Shown: positions 19,422 through 28,994 of the stretch, in pieces | Position numbering within the stretch: the first letter of the stretch is position 1 | Layout: every line of letters begins with the position of its first letter | From: Farysia itapuensis | Lineage: Eukaryota; Basidiomycota; Ustilaginomycetes; Ustilaginales; Ustilaginaceae | Assembly: GCA_023212645.1 (NCBI GenBank) | Contig: JALBYC010000016.1 | Span: 1-64,000 of the forward strand | Direction of reading: 5' to 3' | Length of the DNA stretch: 64,000 bases | The notes under the pieces: generated by a model | Databases searched by the model: none | What the model was told of the DNA's origin: nothing | The model's input: only the letters and a program-made list of their open reading frames with translations | Program-made: the position numbers and the translations under genes

Positions 19422-22400
19422 ATGGCGCAGGTACAAGCTAACCGCCAACTCAGGGAGAACGACATTATGGACCGATTTTTTGATGACTTCGACCAACATC
19501 TGGACGAAGTACCTGAGGATCTTAGCAAGAGATTGGCCCCTTCTACACGTCTGCAGCATAGTAGAGCTGAGCGTGTTCTGCGTCAGTTTCTCACTCGATT
19601 TTGCCAACGCCCGAACACGCGCACCCCCGACGAATACCTCCAGGAAGGCAACGATATCCACCTCCCGAGGACGTTCTGGATCGGTCTCGCCAAGCTATGT
19701 ACAATTTCTCTCCAACAGACGAAGCGCCTCCAGCACGTCGAAGGGATGGAGCCCGAAAACAACACGGTCAGGTACATCTCGGCTACCTCTGCCCACAAGC
19801 GACTGGTAGATTGCTGGACAGTCTACCGTCGCTTGAGCAGAAAGAAAGTCGACACCGAGACTCGCCAGGAGTGCGAGACCCTGGTGTTCGACCACTTGGC
19901 GGCGTCTCTCGGAATGCCCGTCCCGGATCCCTTGGAGGTTGCGTCCTTTGCCAATGTACTGGACATAATCGAAAATGGAATTTACGGACCTTACGCTCCT
20001 CGCTTTAAGTCTTCGCGCGAGCGTGATCAGCTGGCTCTCATGCTACTGATCTGCTCGACTATCGCCGCTCGTCCGGGAGAGGTTGCCGTCGCGGCGGGGT
20101 ACGAGGTCGTCAACGAGGGCTTACGCTGGCGAGACTTCCTCTTCTCCCTCCAGAGAACGCAGAACGGCATCGTCATCGTCAAAGTCGATATTACGGTCAG
20201 AAATTTGAAGGGTCTACGAAACAACCCGCAAGCCTACCGGATTCAGCCATTATATGAGGACACGACCATGCCCTTCTGCGGCGATGCCGCCCGCCTTGCT
20301 TTTTCCCTTGCTCTCGAGGATGACATCTTCGACATCGACAGTCATTCGCTAAAGCAGTACAAGAATTTTGCTCAGCCGACATCGTCTTCGTCGAGCCGAG
20401 CGGGAGTAACCATCAACACCTCTCTGCGAATTAGAGAATCGAAGAAAGAAGCGATGGTCATCCGAAAGCATGTCAAGGAGGATGGCGAATGGGTGCTTGC
20501 GTCTGCGCAGGGTGCAGCCAGCAGCGACATGCAAAACCTCTTATCCAAGATCGGCAAAAAGCTTGGTTATCCAAAATTTACGTTCCAGTCGATTCGCCGT
20601 GGTGTGGCAACGTCGCTCAACGACCCGAACGTAACCGCGGAAGATGCCCGCCGGGCCATCGGCCACAAGCCGAGGTCAACGGTTTGGGAACGGTCGTACG
20701 TCGCCAAGCGTACGACCGTCGACCTCCAGGGTCTGTTTCAGAAGGGTAAGGAGCGCTCCGATCTCATCGACGCGTCAGGCCTGACCAAGCTCGACCTCGC
20801 CCCCCTCACGCCGGCAGAAAAGCAGGAAGTCGAGCTGTCCGACGAGTCGCTGCAGAGATACACGCGTATCTGCAGCGATCTCAAGGCACAGCTGGCTTCC
20901 CTGTACGGAACGGCCACCCAGGGCCGGGGGACCCCGCTTGCAAATGAGTGGCATCGCATCAGCCATCTAGCTCGCAATCGTCGCCGCGCCTTGCTCACCG
21001 AGGCATCGGTCAAGAAGAGCGAGGCGCGCAGGAACGCCGACCTGCTGCGAGGCCTAGGGGATGGAGCGAGCGGGACCCCTAGAGACGTTGCGATGGACGA
21101 GGACGACTGCTACGGTGAATACGACGAGGAAAGCGAGGGAAGCGAACAAGGCGAAGATTGGTCAGTGGACGACGAAAGCGAGGGAAGCGAACAAGGCGAA
21201 GATTGGTCAGTGGACGACGAAATCGAGAACGTCTTAGGATCCTACGACACGGAGGCCATCCCAGCGGAGGCAGAAAGCAATTCGAGCTCGGGCAACCGAG
21301 CAGCCAATCTTGCCGAGCGCATCGGCGCGGTTCTGGATGAGGAAGATGGGAACACTCGAGGCGTTGCGGACAAGTTGAAACCTCTCTGTCAGGCCGACTC
21401 CGGCAAAGCATTTGCCGAACTGCACGACTTGCGACTCATACCGCTACAGGCAATCAGGGACGACTTCAGCCACGGAATGTCGTGTCCTCACTGCGACAAG
21501 CGGTTCAAGTGGGAGTCTCATCGAGCGCCCCACGTGGAAGTCTGCACCCAAGCCAGGATCTCGGAATTGCTCGTTACGCCGGTTGCCCTGGTCGCCTACA
21601 GCGACACATCTCCGCCGTGTCCATTCAGTCACTGCCACAGGCAGTTGCCAGACAGACTAGAAACACTATCTGACGCCCAGAGTTATGTCGACCACATCGA
21701 CAATCATATCGGTCGGTTCGACAACACGCAACAGCTGAAGTGCAAGGTAAAAACCGGGCCCGACACGGTATGCGATTTTGCCATCCGAGCCGAGGATGGA
21801 CGGATCGTGCTCAAATTCGAGTCTTACGAAGCTCAGCGCGCAGAATGGCTGGTCCACATGGAAAGGGACCACGGTTTGCTCGTTCCTACAGCAAAGGCAG
21901 TGACAAGGTGCGCCGAACACGATGTGCGTCTGGTCGGTTGGGCAGCGATGGAGATGCACTTTGGAGCAGATTACGCTACAGCTCACGAGCGACTTGCAGC
22001 CAACGACAAAGATTTCCCGTACGAACGAATCTGCATATGGTGCTTCCGCAACCCGATGTTAAGCTACACGTCACGGATGAAGCGCCACGTTCATGGTCAG
22101 GCAGTAACAGCTCACGTCAACAGCGTACATTTGTTTCGACAACTGTCACCGACCTGCTCCTGCCCAGTATGCCAGGAAGTCGTCGACATTGTCGATATCG
22201 TACACCATCTCTTAGCACATGGAGTGCATCTGAAACGTGCTGCTAACCCTGGATCCGATCCGGATGCGATCTCGCTCTTTCAGTGTCAATCCACGGCCGA
22301 GAGGACGAAATGGTTTACTTATGTCGAATCATCCAAAACCGAGCGCGAGCAAATGGTGGCGTCATCGAGCAGGAGTACATTGCATCAGGGTCAAATAACA

Positions 22401-22925
22401 AACAAGATGTACGACAAGAAGCCTTTGTCCATCGAGGAGCGAGAAGCCAAAATCAGGTCTAGTCGCGCTCAGGCACAATCGAGCAAGAAGCGGACTAACG
22501 CGTCTCTCAAGGAGCTGCGAGCGACCGCAAAGGAGACGGGCGTCCTGCCTCCACGACTCGTGTCCGAGGGAAAGCATAGGGAGACCCAAAAACTCAAATA
22601 TGCCGCCGACATGTCAAGAATGCGAGAGCAGGAATCCTCAAGTGGCGTGCCACATCCGTTTCTGCAGGCAAGGAAGAAGACCAATAGAGAACGGTCTCGA
22701 GAGTCCCGGCGAAAATCGAGAGCCGAGCAAGCCGCGACGGCAACCTCTTCGCCAGCCGAATCATCATCGCCAGCCGAATCATCATCGTCAGCCGAATCAT
22801 CATGGTCAGCCGAATCATCATCGCCAGCCGAATCCTCAACGTTATCAGCAACCCCAGAAGCTTCATCGTCTGCGTTGGCGGAAACATCAACCTCGAGGTC
22901 AAAACGCCGCCGTACGCGATCCTAA
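19422..22925 (+). CDS. Tyrosine-recombinase-like protein with zinc fingers (DUF3435/captain-like)
   Basis: An uninterrupted 1167-codon gene. Residues about 40-140 look like a helical SAM-like DNA-binding part. Residues about 190-430 look like a tyrosine-recombinase core, with R217 in IAARPGEVAV, R392/R393 in FQSIRRGVATSLN, H415 in AIGHKP and Y426 in WERSYV as the likely catalytic set. RPGE, IRRG and GH-then-Y spacing match DUF3435 proteins, the family that includes Starship captains. Several finger-like motifs follow: CPHC with H704 and C708, then CPFSHC, CIWC and CPVC. An acidic 15-residue unit (SEGSEQGEDWSVDD) is repeated twice near residue 570. The tail is Ser/Ala/Glu repeats and a basic end. 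The intact frame suggests recent or current activity. The mobile-element role is inferred; the gene could be a domesticated recombinase. Confidence 0.7.
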   Translation: MAQVQANRQLRENDIMDRFFDDFDQHLDEVPEDLSKRLAPSTRLQHSRAERVLRQFLTRFCQRPNTRTPDEYLQEGNDIHLPRTFWIGLAKLCTISLQQTKRLQHVEGMEPENNTVRYISATSAHKRLVDCWTVYRRLSRKKVDTETRQECETLVFDHLAASLGMPVPDPLEVASFANVLDIIENGIYGPYAPRFKSSRERDQLALMLLICSTIAARPGEVAVAAGYEVVNEGLRWRDFLFSLQRTQNGIVIVKVDITVRNLKGLRNNPQAYRIQPLYEDTTMPFCGDAARLAFSLALEDDIFDIDSHSLKQYKNFAQPTSSSSSRAGVTINTSLRIRESKKEAMVIRKHVKEDGEWVLASAQGAASSDMQNLLSKIGKKLGYPKFTFQSIRRGVATSLNDPNVTAEDARRAIGHKPRSTVWERSYVAKRTTVDLQGLFQKGKERSDLIDASGLTKLDLAPLTPAEKQEVELSDESLQRYTRICSDLKAQLASLYGTATQGRGTPLANEWHRISHLARNRRRALLTEASVKKSEARRNADLLRGLGDGASGTPRDVAMDEDDCYGEYDEESEGSEQGEDWSVDDESEGSEQGEDWSVDDEIENVLGSYDTEAIPAEAESNSSSGNRAANLAERIGAVLDEEDGNTRGVADKLKPLCQADSGKAFAELHDLRLIPLQAIRDDFSHGMSCPHCDKRFKWESHRAPHVEVCTQARISELLVTPVALVAYSDTSPPCPFSHCHRQLPDRLETLSDAQSYVDHIDNHIGRFDNTQQLKCKVKTGPDTVCDFAIRAEDGRIVLKFESYEAQRAEWLVHMERDHGLLVPTAKAVTRCAEHDVRLVGWAAMEMHFGADYATAHERLAANDKDFPYERICIWCFRNPMLSYTSRMKRHVHGQAVTAHVNSVHLFRQLSPTCSCPVCQEVVDIVDIVHHLLAHGVHLKRAANPGSDPDAISLFQCQSTAERTKWFTYVESSKTEREQMVASSSRSTLHQGQITNKMYDKKPLSIEEREAKIRSSRAQAQSSKKRTNASLKELRATAKETGVLPPRLVSEGKHRETQKLKYAADMSRMREQESSSGVPHPFLQARKKTNRERSRESRRKSRAEQAATATSSPAESSSPAESSSSAESSWSAESSSPAESSTLSATPEASSSALAETSTSRSKRRRTRS

Positions 22926-24750
22926 GCTTTATCACTCCGAGATGTACGCAGCCGTGTTTGCGCTAGCAATCCAATATTCTCTTGCTTCTCGTCGCGCGTG
23001 TCTGTCCTTCCTGTTGAGCGTCGTTGGTGCGATTGACCTTCTCTCCATGGACGAAGGTCTCAGAGACGGAGACGATGGTTGAAAATCTGGCATTCACAAA
23101 CAGGCATGGTCATTGTCAGAACAAGACGTGCAAAGCGTACGAAGTAGTTGACTGTTTTACCCTAGAGATTGTAATCAGGGTTCTTACCCGTGGGAAGAGG
23201 ATAGCATTACCTAAACGAGTTTGTGGCAGAGTGCTGTCATTGTCGCTCCAAAACGGTAGCCTCGATTACTTACGAAGGAGCTTGGGGGTTGTAGGTCAGC
23301 ACGAACAGCAGAACCTCGGAAAGGGAGATGGCATCAAGGGCGCCTGCCTATAGTGGGAATCGTGCGCCGGTGTTTGGGAATTTCTCCACAAAGCGACCAC
23401 CCTCGTGAGTCAACGGCGCCGTCTCGAATCGCTTCGTGGCTAGAAGCGTAGATGAACGAGCTCGACCCGGTGTCCGTTGCCGTCAGCTGACCTGCGCCCC
23501 AAGACCAGAATGAAGGAAAGGAATTGAGGGCCAAAGGAGAACAAAGTCAATATCCAGCGGGCCGTGTCTCAACTATGCAGCGCCAAGGTCTACTTGGCCT
23601 TGCTCTCTCTCGACATACAGTGTCGATGGCTATGTGGCAACAGTAAGGAGAGAAATCTGGCAATACAATAGAGATCATGTGATTACAGGCGGATACAAAC
23701 AGCGAGAAAGGGCAGAAAAAGGTATTGACCGGGGAAGAGGGAAATGTGGTGTGAGTCTTTTCCAAGCACGTTAAAGTAGTTGCACGCAATCCAGGGCTTG
23801 TTTTCCACGCCCATGTGACAAAAGCCGAATCCCACCAGGTCAGATCAACAGCTATAGTACTTGGTAGGATCGAGTTTGCAAGATGACGTTCGCTTGATAC
23901 ATGCAAGCTGTGAAAATAACGGAGCGGATCGTAGATCGCGAGCGGGGGCGGAAAGGCCCTGAAAGAGTGTGCTGGTCTTCTCCCATCCAAATGCAGGCGG
24001 TTGGGAGGTCGAACTTCCACGGCCGCGTCGCTGAAAGAGTGCAGGAAGAAGTCAGAGCATCTCAACGAGCCACGAAGCGGCATCATCACGCAAATTGCTG
24101 GGTGAGCTGACCTTGACTTTTGGGGTCAAGACATACGCTTATAGCAGGTGTCAATTGACTTGTCCATTTCCTATCCCCCCACCCCCTCCCCTTCTTTAGC
24201 AACGACTCATGTCATCTGCGCGCGCTGACCTCTGGCTGTATGCAAAACATTGGACCACCACAGATGCATGTCGAGCATGCAAGAGCTGAAGTGCACAGTC
24301 ACGACAGCCGACCATGAGGGAGGATCGATCGGTCATGTGGTGGCAGAACACAGACACCAGCTGCCTGCGGAAACGTTTCATGAGGCTCCATGACACGGAT
24401 GGGAACGTGGACAGCTCGGCTGCTAATAAAAAAGTTTCTCCGAAATGCATCATCACCGGTGTTACGAACAGTTCTGCTGTTCCTATGTCTTGACGGTGCG
24501 CTGTGCCTTGTGCCTGACTGACGTCATTGCCGTCGTGGTCCCAACAGGAGGAGCCAAGCGGCTCAGCGACTTGAAGACGCTCTACTGTCACACCCACCTT
24601 TTACCCTCTGGCAATTCGCCGGTGTTCAAATGCCTTGTCGATACAGTGACAATTTCCGATGTGTGTGTAGATTCGGCGCGGTGTTCATCGATCAATCTTT
24701 TCCGGCGGGATCTGAAATTTTTCTTTTTGTTTTTACGTCGGTTTGGGCTA
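22926..24750. other. 1.8-kb spacer without a supported gene
   Basis: Lies between the recombinase and the intact transporter. There are several short frames, including one of 180 codons on the minus strand at 23547-24089, with no recognisable domain and shadow-like composition. If the recombinase belongs to a mobile element, its 3' end and cargo should be sought here; no cargo gene or terminal repeat is evident to me. Confidence 0.5.
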
Positions 24751-24753
24751 CAC

Positions 24754-24759
24754 TATATA
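24754..24759 (+). promoter_or_regulatory. TATA-like element of the intact transporter
   Basis: TATATA in the context cactatatag, 40 bp before the start codon at 24800. The preceding stretch is rich in T. The position is somewhat close to the ATG for a TATA box, so the leader would be short. Confidence 0.35.
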
Positions 24760-24799
24760 GTCTACCTCCGTTTGTACCACGTACCAAGCTTCGCCAGCC

Positions 24800-26812
24800 A
24801 TGCCCGCCCTTCCAACACCGCTCAATCAAGACTCGAACACAACGAGCGAGGACTCCACTGCACCCTCGCAGTCCCCTGCCCCCTCGCAGTCTCCTGTCCC
24901 CTCGCAGTCCTCTGCCCCCTCGCAGTCCCCTGCCCCCTCACTATCGCACGAGCACGCCAATGCGTCTGTCCTCGAAGAGACTCTCTTTCCCGCCGACTCA
25001 TATACTCGTGACAAGGTATACTGGGCGGATCTACCCTTTGGTCAGCGGGCCAAATGGACTAACGCTCAATACAATGCCGAAGCTCGACGCGAGCTCGGCG
25101 TCATTGGCAGAATGTTTAAGAAGGATCCCCTGTCCCCCTGGAGGGCGTACTACCACAACTACATTATTGGGGGCATGGGTTTGGGGGTTGAGGGGTATAC
25201 ACTCTTTAGCATCGGGACGCTCAAGCCTTTGTTCCAGGCAGTGTGGCCCGCCTGTTGGAAGGCTCATACGACTTGCAATGCACAGTGGGTGAATGCCATT
25301 GACTACCTCGAGATTGTTGGGATCATTGTTGGACAGATCCTCGTTGGAATTGAAGGAGATTGGGTCGGCCGGCGCTTCGGCATGGTTCAAGATGCCCTCG
25401 TCATGACACTTGGCTCCGTCATGCTCACCGCGATGTGGGGCGACACTCTCAACGGCTGGGTTATCTGCTACGCTTGGTCCATCTTTATCTACGGCATCGG
25501 TGTCGGCGGAGAATACCCGATGACTTCGACTCGTGCGATGGAAAGCACCGATTCCGGTCGATCTGGCACCACGGGAGATCGAATGCACCGAGGCCGCAAA
25601 GTCTCTTTGTCCTTCCTGATGCAGGGATGGGGTCAGCTGTTGAACCAAGGCATCCTGATCATTCTTCTTCTTTGCTTTCACGGCTCGCTCAACGGTCCCT
25701 ACTCGGAGACATCTGCGCAATGGACCTTCCGCGTTCAGTTCGCCGTCGTCGCTTTCTTCACCCTCTACCTGGCTTACATCCGTTACTACAAGATGCAGTA
25801 CCAGGACACAGCCTTGCAGCGAGCCCGTAAGCGCCTCAATACTTCCGGCTACGACATCAAGTCCCTCAAGCTGTCGCTCAGCCACTACTGGCACAGACTG
25901 ATCGGCACTGCCGGAGGCTGGTTCTGCAATGACTTTTTCTTTTACGGCAACAAGATCTTTGCCGGAGTCTTTATCAACATCATCACCAACGGATCCGGAT
26001 CCCTCAGCACGACATGGGTGTTCAATCTGTACAATATTCTCGTGTCTTTGGTGGGATACTACCTTGCTGCTTTGCTCATCGACCACAAGCAGTACGGCCG
26101 CAAGTGGATGCAGGCCAACGGATTTGTGGCGGATTTTGTTCTATTCATCATTGGTGCCGGTATGTATGACACACTGACGATGCCGGGAAGCGGCATCAAG
26201 GCTTTCCAAGCCATCTACTTTTTGTCCTCCTTCTTTAACCAATTTGGTCCCAACTCGACAACCTTCCTGCTTGCTGCCGAGGTCTACCCCGCCTCGATCC
26301 GGTCGACATCCCACGGTGTGTCGGCTGCCGTCGGTAAATTGGGAGCGTTGGCCCCAGCCATCCTCTACAACTACATTGGCAACCGCACCAAGTTTTGGGT
26401 AGTGTCCTGGTTCGGTCTGGCTGGTTGGATCCTCACCATGGTCTTTATCCCCGACACCACCGGTCTCGACCTTCGAGAGCAGGAGCGATACTGGGAATGT
26501 GTCGTGCAAGATCGAGTACAGGATTATCACGGCGTAGCCATTCACCCTCGTCATCTGTCGCTGTGGGAGCGTGTGGTGCTCAAGCGGCACCGCTACTATG
26601 ATGCCGAACTCGATCGACAGCAAAAGGTCAAGGAGCTCAAGGCACTCTATGAAGCACAGAAGGGCGCTACCAAGGCCGACGTCGAGGACGAAGAGCTGCT
26701 TGAGGCTCACTTGCACCAGTACTTTGAGGCACTCGCTCATGGCAAGATGCACGCACCCGTGGAGCAGGTCCAAGCAGAGTCCAAGCTGGCCGAGATTGAA
26801 AAGCGACTCTAA
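24800..26812 (+). CDS. MFS transporter, phosphate/organophosphate permease type
   Basis: An intact 670-residue membrane protein. The first 50 residues are hydrophilic, with five Pro-Ser-Gln repeats encoded by a 15-bp tandem repeat (about 24862-24944). Twelve membrane segments follow, in two blocks. Signature loops include EGDWVGRRFGM after TM2/3 (MFS motif A-like), GVGGEYPMTSTRAMES, and FNQFGPNSTTFLLAAEVYPASIRS in the second half, with a long central loop and a cytosolic C-terminal tail. The GVGGEYP motif is shared with phosphate:H+ symporters and the glycerophosphoinositol permease Git1. The exact substrate cannot be told from sequence. Two truncated relatives occur in the window, at 1803-3392 and 27728-28195; the first shares perfect nucleotide blocks with this gene. 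Confidence 0.82.
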   Translation: MPALPTPLNQDSNTTSEDSTAPSQSPAPSQSPVPSQSSAPSQSPAPSLSHEHANASVLEETLFPADSYTRDKVYWADLPFGQRAKWTNAQYNAEARRELGVIGRMFKKDPLSPWRAYYHNYIIGGMGLGVEGYTLFSIGTLKPLFQAVWPACWKAHTTCNAQWVNAIDYLEIVGIIVGQILVGIEGDWVGRRFGMVQDALVMTLGSVMLTAMWGDTLNGWVICYAWSIFIYGIGVGGEYPMTSTRAMESTDSGRSGTTGDRMHRGRKVSLSFLMQGWGQLLNQGILIILLLCFHGSLNGPYSETSAQWTFRVQFAVVAFFTLYLAYIRYYKMQYQDTALQRARKRLNTSGYDIKSLKLSLSHYWHRLIGTAGGWFCNDFFFYGNKIFAGVFINIITNGSGSLSTTWVFNLYNILVSLVGYYLAALLIDHKQYGRKWMQANGFVADFVLFIIGAGMYDTLTMPGSGIKAFQAIYFLSSFFNQFGPNSTTFLLAAEVYPASIRSTSHGVSAAVGKLGALAPAILYNYIGNRTKFWVVSWFGLAGWILTMVFIPDTTGLDLREQERYWECVVQDRVQDYHGVAIHPRHLSLWERVVLKRHRYYDAELDRQQKVKELKALYEAQKGATKADVEDEELLEAHLHQYFEALAHGKMHAPVEQVQAESKLAEIEKRL

Positions 26813-26840
26813 CATGGACGACTAGATCAGATGCACAGCT

Positions 26841-26875
26841 GCACAGCATGCACAGCATGCACAGCATGCACAGAT
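26841..26875. repeat. 9-bp short tandem repeat
   Basis: Three and a half copies of gcacagcat just downstream of the intact transporter stop codon. It probably lies in the 3' UTR. Confidence 0.8.
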
Positions 26876-27481
26876 GATCAGATTAACAGATTCGCGATTC
26901 GCGATTTAAAGCGCGATTCGCTGCAGCGCGCGCAGCTGCGATCATGCGTTCATGCGGTCGAGCGATCGCTGGACAAAGTTGCCAAACGTGGAAATATTTG
27001 ACCGCCCTTGGGCGCCGCAGGGGAAACAGGCGCGCGCGCGTAAGCCACTTTTTTGCTCTCATTACCACCCCTTCTTCCCCTTTTCTAGATACATATGCGG
27101 CGCTGTCTTTTTCCAATGCACACCGAGATCTTCTGCCTAAGTCACACGCCGCGTGTCTTTTGTGCACAAGTCATGGATGGCGAACCCCTGCAAGTAATCG
27201 ATTGTACAGATTGGGTTCGATGATGCGTTCCTGAACGCATCCACGCTTTATGTCCATTATCGCTGCTGAACAGGCCCTACGCAATGTGGTAGACAATTTC
27301 ATAGTGGATGTGGATGTCATTGCAGTGGCGGGGGGGGTATGTATGCGTGGAATATTCTGGTATGGCGAAAAGGGTATATGTTGTAGAGAAATTTGGTGGA
27401 AAAGAAGCAGGGGGGGGGGGATAAGGCGCGCGACGCGGTGGAATTCGCTAAAAGGGGGCTGGGGGGGGAGCCGGAGTCTTG
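26876..27481. other. Spacer with GC-rich, purine-rich low-complexity sequence
   Basis: No gene is seen. It begins with cgattcgcgattt-type palindromic motifs and has runs of G at 27330-27336, 27411-27420 and 27463-27468. The bases aggcgcgcgac at 27424-27434 recur at 27828-27838, next to the breakpoint of the 5' transporter fragment. Confidence 0.5.
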
Positions 27482-27840
27482 GTCGCGTTCGGCGTCTGTC
27501 GGTCAGATGTCAAAACCGGCGCGCCGCCACGTGGAGAGAGAGAGAGCGTGTGGAGGTTCCCGNNNNNNGTCGCGTTCGGCGTCTGTCGGTCAGATGTCAA
27601 AACCGGCGCGCCGCCACGTGGAGAGAGAGAGAGCGTGTGGAGGTTCCCGGCACCGGGAGGGGGCTTGGGCCACGTCGCGGTAGGGGAGCCGGAGTATTGG
27701 TCGCGTTCGGCGTCTGTCGGTCAGATGTCAAAACCGGCGCGCCGCCACGTGGAGAGAGAGAGAGCGTGTGGAGGTTCCAGGTTCCCGGCACCGGGAGGGG
27801 GCTTGGGCCACGTCGCGGTAGGGGAGCAGGCGCGCGACAC
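27482..27840. repeat. GC-rich tandem repeat (131-bp period) with a gap
   Basis: Units starting gtcgcgttcggcgtctgtcg begin at 27482, 27569 and 27700. Each contains an AscI-type palindrome (ggcgcgcc) and a run of GA dinucleotides. The true period is 131 bp; the apparent 87-bp step across the N gap reflects an exact 81-bp duplication at the gap. The array ends directly against the broken end of the transporter 5' fragment. Confidence 0.85.
27563..27568. other. Assembly gap (6 N)
   Basis: Six N bases inside the GC-rich tandem repeat. The 81 bp on the left (27482-27562) reappear exactly on the right from 27569. Confidence 0.98.
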
Positions 27841-28195
27841 TAAAGAGAGTGAATCCCTCCACGAACAACCCTAGACCACTGACAACGTAGTTGTGGTAGT
27901 AAGCGCTCAGTGGCGAGAGAGGATCCTTTTTGAACATCCTGCCGATGACGCCAAGCTCCCGTCGAGCTTCTGCGCTGAATTGTGAATTGACCCATTTGGT
28001 TTTCTGGCCAAAGGGCAGGTCGGCCCAGTAGACCTTGTCGCTGGTGTACGAGTCGGGAGGGAAGAGGGTCTCGTCGAGCACGGAAGAGTTGACATCCTCG
28101 TGAGAAGATGGTGTCGAGGAAGCCGAGACGGGTGCAGCGGTGTGCTCACTCGAGGTGATGGAGTCCTCTTCGTGCGCTGGCGGACGAGCGGACAT
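27728..28195 (-). pseudogene. MFS phosphate-type transporter, 5' portion of a broken gene
   Basis: Starts at ATG 28195 (MSARPPAHEED). Its first 118 codons or so match the N-terminus of the intact transporter: LFPPDSYTSDKVYWADLPFG, EARRELGVIGRMFKKDPLSP, then the first membrane segment ending VEGFTLFS. Homology stops near 27841, and the frame runs on into the GC-rich repeat for about 38 meaningless codons. The break falls at the codon where the 3' fragment at 1803 begins. The N-terminal leader differs from the intact copy (no Pro-Ser-Gln repeats), so this was a distinct paralogue. The natural start, leader and promoter side appear unbroken, but the product would be one membrane segment and junk. 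Confidence 0.85.
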
Positions 28196-28994
28196 TGCGC
28201 AGATGTTGGCGAGGGGGAGGGGAGGTGGTGGGTTGAGGAAGAGAAGAAGAGGGGGACAGGAGGCCAGAATATGTAGGTTCGAGCGAGAATTGCGGGTTTC
28301 AGGCAAAAGGCAAAATCGCCGGTCGCGATGACGGCGGTTGAAGTACAATGAGCGGCTAAAGTGCAAATTCGGGCTTGGCTTCTGTTTTTCCCTCAACTTT
28401 AAAAAAAAAAACTTTCCGAAAATCACGTCCCGCACTTTCTGCCTGTTGTAGATTGTACCACCCAAAAATCAAGGCCCGTCCGGGCAATTAAAGCTGGCTG
28501 TAGATGCACGAATCGCGCTCTTCCAACGTCATTCCTCGTCGAATCCTACGAGCAGATGGATACACGTTCTTTGATATTGCGCCTGTGTGTCTGAGGATTC
28601 CATAACAACCGCTGGACTTGTGTCATATGACGACAGCAGCTCAGGCACCAGGAACCCTGTGTCGGCCAAGCTGCGCGAGACTCGGCTGACAGTATGAACA
28701 GCGCCAGAGCTGAGGCGGCGGAGAGGCTGACCCGAAAGAATGACGATGGGATCACGCTTCTCCACAAAGTAGCCGAGCTGTCCACGTTCGCTCGTTGCAT
28801 GAGCGCAAACTCACGGTCTGATGATCGCGGAACCAAAAACCAGCGCTCACTGCTCAGACCGGCGTTCAAACATACTATCGGCCGAGATGGAATACACTGT
28901 TAGATTCTCAATTAGAGAACAACATCTCGCGTTTTTTCGTCCGTGACGATCTCCTGTGTTGTACTCTGCTAACGTCGTACGTCCGTCGCCTAGG
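28196..28994. other. Intergenic region between broken transporter and NUP53
   Basis: About 800 bp holding the promoter of the broken transporter (minus) and that of NUP53 (plus). It includes an A10 run at 28401-28410. Several overlapping short frames at 28529-28900 have no recognisable domain. No RNA gene is seen. Confidence 0.5.

Noticed and set aside
18748..19809. Plus-strand frame of 353 codons overlapping the recombinase start
   Set aside because: Much of it is the 41-bp minisatellite read through in three frames, and the rest overlaps the recombinase in another frame.
23547..24089. 180-codon minus-strand frame as a gene
   Set aside because: No recognisable motif, no signal peptide, and composition like random readthrough.
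18400..24750. A complete Starship element around the recombinase
   Set aside because: No cargo genes, target-site duplication or terminal repeats were identified, so only the recombinase gene itself is claimed.
25031..26086. Long minus-strand frame (351 codons) opposite the intact transporter
   Set aside because: It lies wholly antisense to a well-supported membrane protein and has no domain signature. The reading is a codon-bias shadow.
1790..28195. Insertion of a mobile element into the transporter gene
   Set aside because: An insertion would leave both gene halves on the same strand. Here they are on opposite strands, which fits an inversion instead.
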